From the NCBI RefSeq assembly GCF_000247815.1, contig NC_021692.1, positions 1,086,010-1,150,009 on the forward strand: 64,000 bases of DNA. Reading direction: 5' to 3'. A program made the translations under genes and the position numbers. The DNA comes from Ficedula albicollis (Eukaryota > Chordata > Aves > Passeriformes > Muscicapidae). Under the pieces are notes generated by a model. The model saw nothing but the letters and a program-made list of their open reading frames with translations. It searched no databases and was not told the origin of the DNA. The number at the start of each line of letters is the position of its first letter. Within the stretch, counting starts at the first letter, position 1. Below are positions 16,812 through 26,099 of this stretch, piece after piece.

Positions 16812-17734
16812 CCACACCAAGGGCCAAAACCTTCACCTTGTCCATGTGTGCTGGCCCAGACCAATAGCCAAAACCTTCACCTTGTCCATGTGTGCTGACC
16901 CAGACCAAGAGCCAAAACCTTCACCTTGTCCATGTGTGCTGACCCAGACCAAGAGCCAAAACCTTCACCTTGTCCATGTGTGCTGACCCAGACCAAGAGC
17001 CAAAACCTTCACCTTGTCCATGTGTGCTGACCCAGACCAAGAGCCAAAACCTTCACCTTGTCCATGTGTGCTGACCCAGACCAAGAGCCAAAACCTTCAC
17101 CTTGTCCATGTGTGCTGACCCAGACCAAGAGCCAAAACCTTCACCTTGTCCATGTGTGCTGACCCAGACCAAGAGCCAAAACCTTCACCTTGTCCATGTG
17201 TGCTGACCCAGACCAAGAGCCAAAACCTTCACCTTGTCCATGTGTGCTGACCCAGACCAAGAGCCAAAACCTTCACCTTGTCCATGTGTGCTGACCCAGA
17301 CCAAGAGCCAAAACCTTCACCTTGTCCATGTGTGCTGACCCAGACCAAGAGCCAAAACCTTCACCTTGTCCATGTGTGCTGACCCAGACCAAGAGCCAAA
17401 ACCTTCACCTTGTCCATGTGTGCTGACCCAGACCAAGAGCCAAAACCTTCACCTTGTCCATGTGTGCTGACCCAGACCAAGAGCCAAAACCTTCACCTTG
17501 TCCATGTGTGCTGACCCAGACCAAGAGCCAAAACCTTCACCTTGTCCATGTGTGCTGACCCAGACCAAGAGCCAAAACCTTCACCTTGTCCACATGTGCT
17601 GACCCAGACCAAAATCTGAAACTTTCACCTTGTCCATGTGTGCTGACCCAGACTAAAATCTGAAACCTTCACCTTGTCCATGTGTGCTGACCCAGACCAA
17701 GAGCCAAAACCTTCACCTTGTCCACGTGTGCTGA
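16812..17734. repeat. 44-bp minisatellite, 21 copies
   Basis: The unit is CCAAAACCTTCACCTTGTCC then ATGTGTGCTGACCCAGACCAAGAG. CCAAAAC or its variants recur at exact 44-base steps from 16824 to 17704. Interior copies are identical. Edge copies vary (GGGCC, AATAGCC at the left; AAAATCTGAAAC at the right), the usual pattern of array growth from the middle. Confidence 0.97.
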
Positions 17735-18689
17735 GCTCTCCAAAGATCCCTGGATCCCTGAGTGTGCACTGAGGTTTCTGTGCTGTGCTCACAGGCTGGC
17801 AGCCTTGGCCAGGTGGTGTTTGTAAAGCTTTGGGGGTTCTTGTCTCTCAGAGGCTGTGGTGCCATGAGCACAATCTACCTGTGTTTCTCTCTATTTGGCA
17901 GAATTGCAAGATCCTGGATAAGAAAAATACCTATAAACACATTAAACAACTCGTGAAACGTTCCCCATGTCCACCTGCAAGCTTGTCTTGTGTTATGGTG
18001 TAAACTTCCCACTGGAAAAAGAGGGTAAAACTGATTAGATCTGTTTTATTTTCCTCCAGAAGTGTTTGGTTTCCAAATGTCTGGGAACAGCTGTGGGCTG
18101 GATGGTGGGAACGTGGCCTCCGAGGTAATTCCAGTGATTGTCCTCCAGCCCATGTAACGAAGATTTTCCCAGCTGCTCCCAGGCGCTGCTCTTTTCCTGC
18201 TGGGGGACTCTGAGAGCGCTGGGAGTGCTGGGGTGGGAGCACGGAGCTCTTCCAGGTGACACAGAACACCTGAGGTGCTGCCAGGAGATCTGCACGCCTG
18301 AAGCTGAGCTGTGGGCAGGACTCCAGGGGTGCTGGGGTGCTACCTGAGAGCCAGCCGCCCTTCAGGGCTGGAAAAGGGCTCCGGAGCCGCTCAGCACGGG
18401 GCTGCAGCTGTGCTGGAAGCTGTTCGTGCCGGCGCTGGCATGTGCCAGCTCCAGGCTGAGTCATTTCTTTCCCCAGCGCTGCAGGGATGGAGGGAGCTGC
18501 CCTGGGGCTCCTGCATGGGAGCGGGGGGGGGAGACCCTCAGGGTCTCCTCTGCCGGAACTGAGCTGAACTTTCTGCTTGAAGAGCTTTGACCAGAGGGGG
18601 GGAAAAAAAACGTGCAGGGAAGAGAAAGAAGCCCCTGTGTGCCGGGAAGCGGCTGCTCCCGCCGGGTCACACTTGCTCCTTTGGGCTGC
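17735..18689. other. Noncoding between the 44-bp array and the CpG-rich duplication
   Basis: No exon recognised. The composition rises in G+C to the right, approaching the CpG-rich duplicated unit. Confidence 0.45.
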
Positions 18690-19771
18690 AACGTGTAATT
18701 TAGCTTGTCACGGAGGAATGTGCTCAATGCCTTTATTTAATCGGGAGTTTGCAAACCTGCTCGGGTGCCTCGTCTTCCTTTTCCCCTTCCCTCCGCCGGC
18801 GGGGGGATGAGGGAGCGCGGCGCTTTTGTCGGAGGGATGGATGGCGTGGCGGCGGCTCCGTTCGCATGAGTGCTCCGAGCCGGGGGCAGCTGCTCCAGCC
18901 CCGCTCCTCCCCAGCTCTGCTGCGTCCCGTGTTTGCCTGGGCGCTGCACGAACCTCGCGACTTACTGGAGAAGCAGCCCTGCGGCTTCCCGGACATTCCT
19001 GGGAGGAGGAAAACACCGTGTGCTGGGGATGTGCTGTGTTCAGGGTCGGGGGGGATAGCAGTGCTGAGGAATGGGGGATATTTGGAATTGCTCCAGCTCC
19101 AAACGGGTTCCCCTGCTGGGTTTTGCTCAGTTCCCCTGCTAGGATTGCCCAATTCCTGTGCTGGAGGTGCCCAGTTCCCCTGCTGGGTTTTGCCCAGTTT
19201 CCCCTGCTGGGTTTTGCCCAGTTTCCCCTGAACGTGTAATTTAGCTTGTCACGGAGGAATGTGCTCAATGCCTTTATTTAATCGGGAGTTTGCAAACCTG
19301 CTCGGGTGCCTCGTCTTCCTTTTCCCCTTCCCTCCGCCGGCGGGGGGATGAGGGAGCGCGGCGCTTTTGTCGGAGGGATGGATGGCGTGGCGGCGGGGCC
19401 GTTCGCATGAGTGCTCCGAGCCGGGGGCAGCTGCTCCAGCCCCGCTCCTCCCCAGCTCTGCTGCGTCCCGTGTTTGCCTGGGCGCTGCACGAACCTCGCG
19501 ACTTACTGGAGAAGCAGCCCTGCGGCTTCCCGGACATTCCTGGGAGGAGGAAAACACCGTGTGCTGGGGATGTGCTGTGTTCAGGGTCGGGGGGGATAGC
19601 AGTGCTGAGGAATGGGGGATATTTGGAATTGCTCCAGCTCCAAACGGGTTCCCCTGCTGGGTTTTGCTCAGTTCCCCTGCTAGGATTGCCCAATTCCTGT
19701 GCTGGAGGTGCCCAGTTCCCCTGCTGGGTTTTGCCCAGTTTCCCCTGCTGGATTTTGCCCAATTCCCGTGC
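18690..19771. repeat. 541-bp CpG-rich tandem duplication
   Basis: 18690-19230 and 19231-19771 are near-identical, offset 541. A visible difference is GGCGGCTCCG versus GGCGGGGCCG (about 18853 and 19394). Each unit holds a CpG-rich core (CCGCCGGCGGGG; GGCGTGGCGGCGG) and ends in a ~25-bp minisatellite where the junction falls. Confidence 0.95.
18770..18990 (+). promoter_or_regulatory. Putative CpG-island core upstream of NBL1
   Basis: A locally CpG-dense stretch about 4 kb upstream of the first NBL1 coding exon, repeated in the tandem copy at 19311-19531. It is a candidate promoter or noncoding first exon region of NBL1 by position and composition only. Confidence 0.35.
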
Positions 19772-20018
19772 TGGGTTTTGCCCAGTTTCCCCTGCTGGGT
19801 TTTGCCCAGTTTCCCCTGCTGGATTTTATGCCCAGTTCCCCTGCTAGTATTGCCCAATTCCTCTGCTGGGTTTTGCCCAGTTTCCCCTGCTGGGTTTTGC
19901 CCAGTTCCCGTGCTGGGTTTTGCCCAGTTTCCCTGCTTGGGGTGCCCAATTCTCCTGCTTGGGGTGCCCAATTCTCCTGCTGGGGTTTGCCCAGTTTCCC
20001 TGCTGGGGGTGCCCAATC
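19105..20018. repeat. ~25-bp minisatellite (CCCCTGCTGGGTTTTGCCCAG)
   Basis: Imperfect copies of CCCCTGCTGGGTTTTGCCCA plus GTTTC occupy 19105-19230 and, after the second 541-bp unit begins, 19650-20018. Variants include GATTTTGCCC, GGGGTGCCCAATTC and ATTGCCCAATTCC. Confidence 0.9.
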
Positions 20019-20021
20019 CTC

Positions 20022-20093
20022 AACTCTTCCACCACCCCTTGCGCAGGGGACTGGCCTCGACTCTTCCACCACCCCTTGCGCAGGGGACTGGCA
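20022..20093. repeat. 37-bp two-copy duplication
   Basis: ACTCTTCCACCACCCCTTGC then GCAGGGGACTGGC occurs twice in direct tandem, offset 37 bases, right after the 25-bp minisatellite. Confidence 0.9.
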
Positions 20094-21580
20094 TCCCTTG
20101 GGGTTACAAACACAGCCCTGCTCAGGACAGGAGAAGGCTTCAGCACATGTTTAAGTGCTTTTCTGAATCCAGGCCAGTGCTTTAGCAGAGCACAGCTTCA
20201 CTCAGCCTCCTCCCAGGAGCCCAGATGGGAGAGGATCCCTCGTTCCTCCCGCAGTGGGTCTGCCCTGAGCAGCAGGAACACCTCCCTCCAGGAGCACAGA
20301 TCCCAGCAAACACAGCACAGACAGGAATATTTGCCTCTTTGCAGCTGGGCAGAGATGCACAGAAACCTGGAAAACCCCACCTTTCTCAGGAAAGAGGGAA
20401 ATTGCTCTGTAATCGGGCATGTGGAAGTGAACTTGTGTGCTGACTCCAGAGGAATCTGGGCTGTTCCCCGGGGGCTGTGATTGCTCTTTGGGTCACATCC
20501 CAGCTCTGATCTCGGACTTGCCTTTGGGAGCAGGATTCCTCAGCACAGAGCTGCTGGCATTTGAGGAATGAGTGATGCTTGTTTTGGAGAGCAAGCCAAG
20601 TGCGTGTGAGTCTGTGTGTGCAACTTAGCCACGTCCTTCCGTCAGAAATTGCAGAATTCCCCCACTGAAATGGAAAAAACAAAACCTCGGGCACAAGAGT
20701 CCTCTCTGGGACAGATGTATTTAAAGCCACAACTCTCATCAGTGGCAGTGCAAGCTCAGGTGTTCAAACCCTCTGCTTACCTCCAGCCAGCACCTGCAAA
20801 GTCTCCTTTGTGCAGGTATTCCCACCAGGGACCCATGGATTCACATCCCACAAGTGCTGGGAGGGTTACAAAGCCAGGGCTTTGCAGGTGTTGTGCATTA
20901 CTGTGGTTCTTGTATCAGCAGAAAAGGAGGAAATTTAGCAGAGACACCACAAGATTCCTCCAGAGATCCCGTGAAGGAAGATGCTCTTTTCTGTCTGCCA
21001 TGGGATGGAAGAGAGGGAAGAATCTTTCTCATCTGTCTCTGGATTCAGATCCAGGAGGTTGAGCTCAGTGGAGGGATAACAGGGCAAAATCCCATAACGA
21101 CCCTAAAATCCCTGAGGGCTTAGGAGGGCATCTCAATCATTCAGATAAGTCTGATGGTCCTGCAGCCCAGGGGGTGTGGATGAGGGCTCTGGAGGATCAG
21201 GACATTTTTCCTCTCCTTCTCAGCAAGTGTTAGAGGGCTGGGCCCAGGAGCCATGGGAATCAACAGGAGTCTTTCCAGTGTGGGCTGTGAATCGTTGTCT
21301 GGATAAATAAATAGAAGGAAATAACAAATAACATGGTTCTAACAAATATCTCATAAATGCCTTTTGCCATGACTCCATCCAAACCCCACACAGGAAAAAA
21401 TTTTCCTGTTTCTGTGCTGCTTTTCCATCTGCCTTTCCCCTGCGACTTGGGAGTGTTAATCCAGGCACCTTGGCTGGAAAGCAGAGCAAGGAAACCTGGT
21501 GGGGATTTCTCTGGGGGTGGGGAGTGACCTCCAAGCCAACCACCTTTGGTGGTTTCTCCTAGTGACAAGGCCCCCCCCTT
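20094..21580. other. Noncoding, likely NBL1 5' intron
   Basis: No coding similarity seen. By position it would be the intron between an unidentified NBL1 5' exon and the first coding exon. Confidence 0.4.
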
Positions 21581-22814
21581 GTCTGCAGCCCCAGTCCCCA
21601 TCCTGGGCATAACCCTCTGCAGAATTCGAGTGGCTCTGTACAAATAAACGCTGCGCTGTTCCTCCCTGCGGGTTTCCAGCCTTGGGCTGAGGTTTCCATG
21701 TGCCCGTGTGCTGCTGCCTTGCAGCGACACCTGCTGCCACTCCCTGCAGCAGAGGGGTCCCCAGCAGGGCCAGCTTTGGCTTTCCAGGGGGAGAAAAGGA
21801 AGCAGGAAGGCTTGTTCCTCCCTCAAATAAAAACATTTATCTGGTGTGGGACTTCTCCAGCTTGGCTCGACTCGCGGCAGTGACACTTTTGCTTTGCAAA
21901 CTTCTCCCAGCCCAGCTTTGGGTGGTGGGAAATGAGGAAAATCCTGCTGCTGTCCCAGGCATAGAGCTGGGGAGAGGCGACCCAGGTACCTGGCTGGCCC
22001 AGGAGTGTTTGGAAGAGGAAAGAGGCAGAGCAGCACATCCCACTGCAGGGGCAGCGTGCTGGGAGCTGTCCTGGCCTTGGCAGTGGCAGCGGAGGGAGCA
22101 GTGCTTGGAACCAGCAGGAGCTTCCCCAGGGTAGGATAAACTGGCTGGGCTGCTCTGCCAGGTTTCTGTGCTGCTAACGTTTCTCCCTGTGCCCAGGTCT
22201 GCAGCCTCAGTCCCCATCCTGGGCATAACCCTCTGCAGAATTCGAGTGGCTCTGTACAAATAAACGCTGCGCTGTTCCTCCCTGCGGGTTTCCAGCCTTG
22301 GGCTGAGGTTTCCATGTGCCCGTGTGCTGCTGCCTTGCAGCGACACCTGCTGCCACTCCCTGCAGCAGAGGGGTCCCCAGCAGGGCCAGCTTTGGCTTTC
22401 CAGGGGGAGAAAAGGAAGCAGGAAGGCTTGTTCCTCCCTCAAATAAAAACATTTATCTGGTGTGGGACTTCTCCAGCTTGGCTCGACTCGCGGCAGTGAC
22501 ACTTTTGCTTTGCAAACTTCTCCCAGCCCAGCTTTGGGTGGTGGGAAATGAGGAAAATCCTGCTGCTGTCCCAGGCACAGAGCTGGGGAGAGGCGACCCA
22601 GGTACCTGGCTGGCCCAGGAGTGTTTGGAAGAGGAAAGAGGCAGAGCAGCACATCCCACTGCAGGGGCAGCGTGCTGGGAGCTGTCCTGGCCTTGGCAGT
22701 GGCAGCGGAGGGAGCAGTGCTTGGAACCAGCAGGAGCTTCCCCAGGGTAGGATAAACTGGCTGGGCTGCTCTGCCAGGTTTCTGTGCTGCTAACGTTTCT
22801 CCCTGTGCCCAGGT
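21581..22814. repeat. 616-bp tandem duplication abutting NBL1 exon
   Basis: 21581-22198 and 22197-22814 are offset by 616 bases and nearly identical (visible differences: CAGCCCCAG/CAGCCTCAG and GGCATAGAG/GGCACAGAG). Each ends with TTTCTCCCTGTGCCCAG|GT; the second is the acceptor of the first NBL1 coding exon. Confidence 0.96.
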
Positions 22815-22837
22815 GTAGGACTGTGGCAGAGCTGGCC

Positions 22838-23007
22838 ATGATGCTATGGTTCCTGCTGGGGGCCCTGTTCCCAGCGCTGCTCCTGGCTGCTCCCCCGCCC
22901 ATCAACAAGCTCGCCCTGTTCCCGGACAAGAGCGCCTGGTGCGAGGCCAAGAACATCACCCAGATCGTGGGGCACAGCGGCTGCGAGTCCAAATCCATCC
23001 AGAACAG
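22838..23007 (+). CDS. NBL1: NBL1 coding exon 1
   Basis: This exon carries the start codon, signal peptide and first cystine-knot cysteines (C35, C49). The exon itself begins at 22813 after the acceptor ...TGTGCCCAG, so 25 bases of 5' UTR are spliced to it from an unseen upstream noncoding exon. The donor AACAG|GTACAG splits an Arg codon (AG|G). The acceptor and 600 bases of the preceding intron occur twice in tandem. Confidence 0.95.
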
Positions 23008-24629
23008 GTACAGAGCCTCCCCAGCCCGCCTGCAGGGGCTCTGCCAGGCACAGTCCTGCCTCTGCCTCTCAGGGAGGTGGGATCTCTGCCTTGGCTGGGA
23101 GAGCAGAGCTGCCCTGAGCCCCCCGCTGTCCTTGCAGGGCCTGTCTGGGACAGTGCTTCAGCTACAGCGTCCCCAACACCTTCCCCCAGTCCACAGAGTC
23201 CCTGGTTCACTGCGACTCCTGCATGCCAGCCCAGTCCATGTGGGAAATTGTGAGTATCCTGCTCTGCTCCTGGGGCCTCAGCTCTGCTCTGACACCACTT
23301 CTGGGCCAGTCCTTCTCCTTCTCTGGGCTTTTCCCACTCATGGTTTCCTTCCAGGGTGTCTCAGGTGGCTGCACTGTGTCTGGAGGTGCCTGGGTGGAAG
23401 GAGCTGCTGAATGACCCAACATCCCTCTATTTGCAGAACAATCCCCTGTCATTCCCAGCATTATTTATCCCTGTGCTTATCCACATGCCTGCTCTCTCCA
23501 CTGCTCCCTTTGTCACCTGCTCCCTCCTGTCACTGCTTCTGGCTGTGTTTGATGTCCAGAAGTTCCTCCCACAGCCAGCCATCCTCAGACCTCACAGTTC
23601 TGTGTCACCTCTGATCCCAGCGGAGCCACAAACCAGGAGAAGCCCCGAGCCCAGGGAGCTGTCTCTGCTCTCTGCCTCACTTTCAGCTCACATCTGATGA
23701 GAGGGTTTAGTCCAAACTACCTGGGCTGCTTGGCACCACCCCTTGTCTCACTGACATTCCAGTGCCAGCAGTGTCCTGCTGTGTCCTGCTGGGGTCTGTG
23801 CTGAAAGGAGGTGGGAGTCAGGTGGGCGTCTGTCTCTTCTGCCACGTCTCAGGTGAAAGGAGGAGAGGAAATGGCCTCAAGGGGGGTTCAGATTAGATAT
23901 AAGAAAAAAAAATTTCACTGAAAGGGTGGTGAGGCTTTGGAAAAAGTTCCCCATGGAGGTGGTGGAGTCCCTGTCCCTCGGGGGTGTCCAGGGAATGACT
24001 GGACATGGCACTCAGTGCTCTGGGCCAGGTGACAGGCGGGGAAGGGTCGTGGGTTGGATTTGATGGTTTTGGAGGTCTGTTCCAATCTTATTGATTCAGT
24101 GATTCCAGGGTTTAGGGGTGACTGTGCTGGTGCTGGGTTGATTGTTTGACTTGGTGAGCTTGAAGCTCTTTTCCAGCCTTGATGATTCTGTGATTTTCTC
24201 TGAGTGTCTGGAACGACATTCCCAGCGAACCCCCACCTTTCAGACTGAGCAGGGGTTTGTCTCTATGGACAGAAACCCATCACACCTGCCCCAAAACACC
24301 CCAAATCTGCAGGCTCTGGGGCAGGCCATGGGAGCCTGAGCTCACTGTGTCCTTGTCCTGCTGCCCAGGTGACACTGGACTGCCCAGGCAACGAGGAGAT
24401 CCCCAGGGTGGACAAGCTGGTGGAGAAGATCCTGCACTGCAGCTGCCAGGCCTGTGGGAAGGAGCAGAGCCACGAGGGAGCCCTGTTCAACGTGTACCTG
24501 AACGAGGAGAGCATGGCCCACGAGGGGAGCATGGCCCACCAGGGGCCCCACCACCACCCCCAGCAGCAGCAGGAGCTGCAGGAGCCGCCCTCCAGCCACC
24601 AGCAGCACGAGGAGGAGGGCGAGGAGTGA
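22838..24629 (+). CDS. NBL1: NBL1 / DAN, secreted BMP antagonist (complete, 3 coding exons)
   Basis: The joined coding exons 22838-23007, 23138-23249 and 24369-24629 give 180 residues, about the length of human NBL1 (known family: DAN, a secreted cystine-knot antagonist of BMP/GDF ligands). Seen: a hydrophobic signal peptide (about residues 1-17) followed by [20 protein letters not shown], a DAN-family hallmark. The cysteine pattern of the knot is C35, C49, C59, C63, C82, C85, C99, C118, C120 and C123, and N39-I-T is an N-glycosylation sequon. The C-terminal tail after about residue 130 is His/Gln/Glu-rich and diverges from mammals. All junctions are GT-AG and phases agree. The start is the first of two adjacent ATGs, as in the human MM- start. 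HTR6 follows downstream on the same strand, as in human. Identification is by remembered homology and is very secure. Confidence 0.97.
23138..23249 (+). CDS. NBL1: NBL1 coding exon 2
   Basis: The acceptor CTTGCAG precedes G|GCC-TGT-CTG-GGA-CAG, which completes Arg57. The exon encodes residues 58-94, the central part of the DAN knot with [20 protein letters not shown] and [14 protein letters not shown]. The donor is ATT|GTGAGT, phase 0. This is the most conserved stretch of the gene, essentially identical to mammalian NBL1 as I recall it. Confidence 0.96.
23855..24105 (+). mobile_element. CR1 LINE 3' fragment in NBL1 intron 2
   Basis: This is sense-oriented CR1 tail sequence: '...GGAAATGGCCTCAA', then '...AAGTTCCCCATGGAGGTGG', '...GGTCGTGGGTTGGATTTGAT', ending in ATTGATTCAGTGATTCC, a degraded form of the ATTCTATGATT-type CR1 terminus. 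It lacks the reverse transcriptase region, like most avian CR1 copies. Confidence 0.85.
24125..24195 (+). mobile_element. Short second CR1 tail in NBL1 intron 2
   Basis: 'TTGACTTGGTGAGCTTGAAG' followed by CTCTTTTCCAGCCTTGATGATTCTGTGAT matches the last ~60 bases of a sense CR1 element. It lies just downstream of another CR1 tail in the same intron, so these are two separate insertions or a rearranged one. Confidence 0.6.
24369..24629 (+). CDS. NBL1: NBL1 coding exon 3 (C-terminus and stop)
   Basis: The acceptor CTGCCCAG precedes GTG-ACA-CTG-GAC-TGC. The exon encodes the last knot cysteines (C99, C118, C120, C123) with [19 protein letters not shown]. The tail contains a short internal duplication (MAHEGS / MAHQGP), a His triplet, a Gln run and a Glu-rich end, and the stop is TGA at 24627-24629. 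The tail differs clearly from the His-Pro repeat tail of mammals. Confidence 0.95.
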   Translation: MTLDCPGNEEIPRVDKLVEKILHCSCQACGKEQSHEGALFNVYLNEESMAHEGSMAHQGPHHHPQQQQELQEPPSSHQQHEEEGEE

Positions 24630-25301
24630 CCCAGCCCTGGGACTGTCCTGGCAGGGCTGTGCAGGGCTCTGGGGAGGGAGGGAGGGAGGGGGTGCTGGAG
24701 TCTGTCCTGTCAAATCAAATCTCTGCCCCCCGACACCCCAGCAGGGCTGAGGCTGCAGGCTGAGGCACCAGGGCTCAACCTTTCCTGATGCAAAACTACT
24801 TGCACAAAATAATAATAATATATTGAGAGGAGTGGCACGAGGGGCTCTGGCTGAGAGCAGGGGCTGGCTCGGGCTCCCAGGGTCCCAGCCCTCTGAGTCC
24901 TGCTGAGTTCTCCTCATGCCCAGCGAGGAGGAAGAAGGGAAGCAGCTTCTCCACAGTCCCCCAAGGGATCTCTTGCACCCCTTCTGCCTCCTCTGTCCCT
25001 GCTCCCACAGGGCTCAGCTCACGCTCCTGGCACCCCCTGGTCTCAGTCCAACCCCAAGCCTTTGTATCAGGGCTCCTGGGGAGGGTTTTGCCCAGGATGT
25101 GCCTCTGGGGCTGCGTGTGAGGGCGCTGGGAACCGTGGTGGTGACAGCCCCCACCTTGCTGTCCCCAAGGCCACCGTGCTCCTCTGCTCCTGGGGATGAG
25201 GGGTTTGGGCCATGAGTGCTGGGGCTTCACCTTTTGGGGCTGCAGGGGAAGACCAAGAGCTGGGGGGGGTCTGGGGGAGGTTCCACCCCTGTCCCCCCTC
25301 T

Positions 25302-25303
<2 letters not shown>

Positions 25304-25341
<38 letters not shown>
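25304..25341. other. 38-G run flanked by a direct repeat
   Basis: 38 consecutive G. The sequence GAGGTTCCACCCCTGTCCCC CCTCTCC occurs immediately left and again immediately right of the run. This is either a minisatellite unit with an expanded G tract or a misjoined gap with overlapping ends. Confidence 0.85.
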
Positions 25342-25342
<1 letters not shown>

Positions 25343-25568
25343 GGTTCCACCCCTGTCCCCCCTCTCCCTGCTGCATTTTCATGGTGGTGGAGGGAGAAGG
25401 AGCTGCAGGGAGGGTTGGGGCAGGGCTGGGGTCGGGGTGGGCACGGCCTCTGCTGCCCCCCTCTCTCTGTTGTGTAAAGCTGATTCCTTGGAGTTGTCCT
25501 GACAAGAGCTTCCAGAGCTTGTAATCGACGCCTCCCCCTCCTTTTCCCAAGTTTTTTTTTTTTTCTTA

Positions 25569-25574
25569 AATAAA
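25569..25574 (+). terminator. NBL1: NBL1 poly(A) signal
   Basis: AATAAA lies 940 bases after the NBL1 stop. It is followed 30-50 bases later by a GT-rich stretch (GGTGCCTGTGTGGTTTTTGG, near 25605), the classic arrangement of a vertebrate cleavage and polyadenylation site. Confidence 0.65.
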
Positions 25575-25789
25575 TTAGTTCTGAGTTCCACTGCTCAGCG
25601 CTGCGGTGCCTGTGTGGTTTTTGGCAGCGCTGACACCAGGACGCACCAGGACAGGCAGCGGTGCCGCAGGTTCTGCTGCTTTCCAGCCGGGAAAAGCAGG
25701 AGACGGAGCTGCTGGAAGGAAAACCGAGCCCAGATTCTGAGCGTGGGGGCTGCACATGGCCCGGGGAGCCTGCCGGGCGGCTGGAGCGG

Positions 25790-25923
<134 letters not shown>

Positions 25924-25945
25924 CTACACGACGCTCTTCCGATCT
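25924..25945 (+). other. Illumina TruSeq adapter remnant
   Basis: The 22 bases CTACACGACGCTCTTCCGAT plus CT equal the 3' part of the Illumina universal (Read 1) adapter, as known from library design. It is not vertebrate sequence and marks untrimmed reads built into the assembly. Confidence 0.97.
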
Positions 25946-26099
25946 CGGGCAGGGGCGGCATCCCCGGGGCAGGAGGGGCTCAGCACCTGGGAACCAGCGG
26001 GATCGCCCCAAAGGGTCGGGATCGGGCAGCCCTGGCAGGGAGAGGGGTGCCCGTGCAAAGCTCCGGTGCCGCTGATGCCAGGGCAGGCCAGTGTCCTGG

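Larger units (their letters stand above)
24630..25590 (+). other. NBL1: NBL1 3' UTR (inferred)
   Basis: About 960 bases follow the NBL1 stop before a canonical poly(A) signal. The stretch includes a GGGA microsatellite near 24676, an AAT-repeat near 24809 and a 38-G run at 25304-25341 flanked by a duplicated segment. No coding signal is seen. The extent is inferred from the AATAAA position and a GT-rich downstream element, not from transcript data. Confidence 0.6.

Noticed and set aside
16812..17734. CRISPR-like regular array
   Set aside because: Unit repeats without unique spacers, and the genome is vertebrate; it is a minisatellite. The same holds for 26100-27725.
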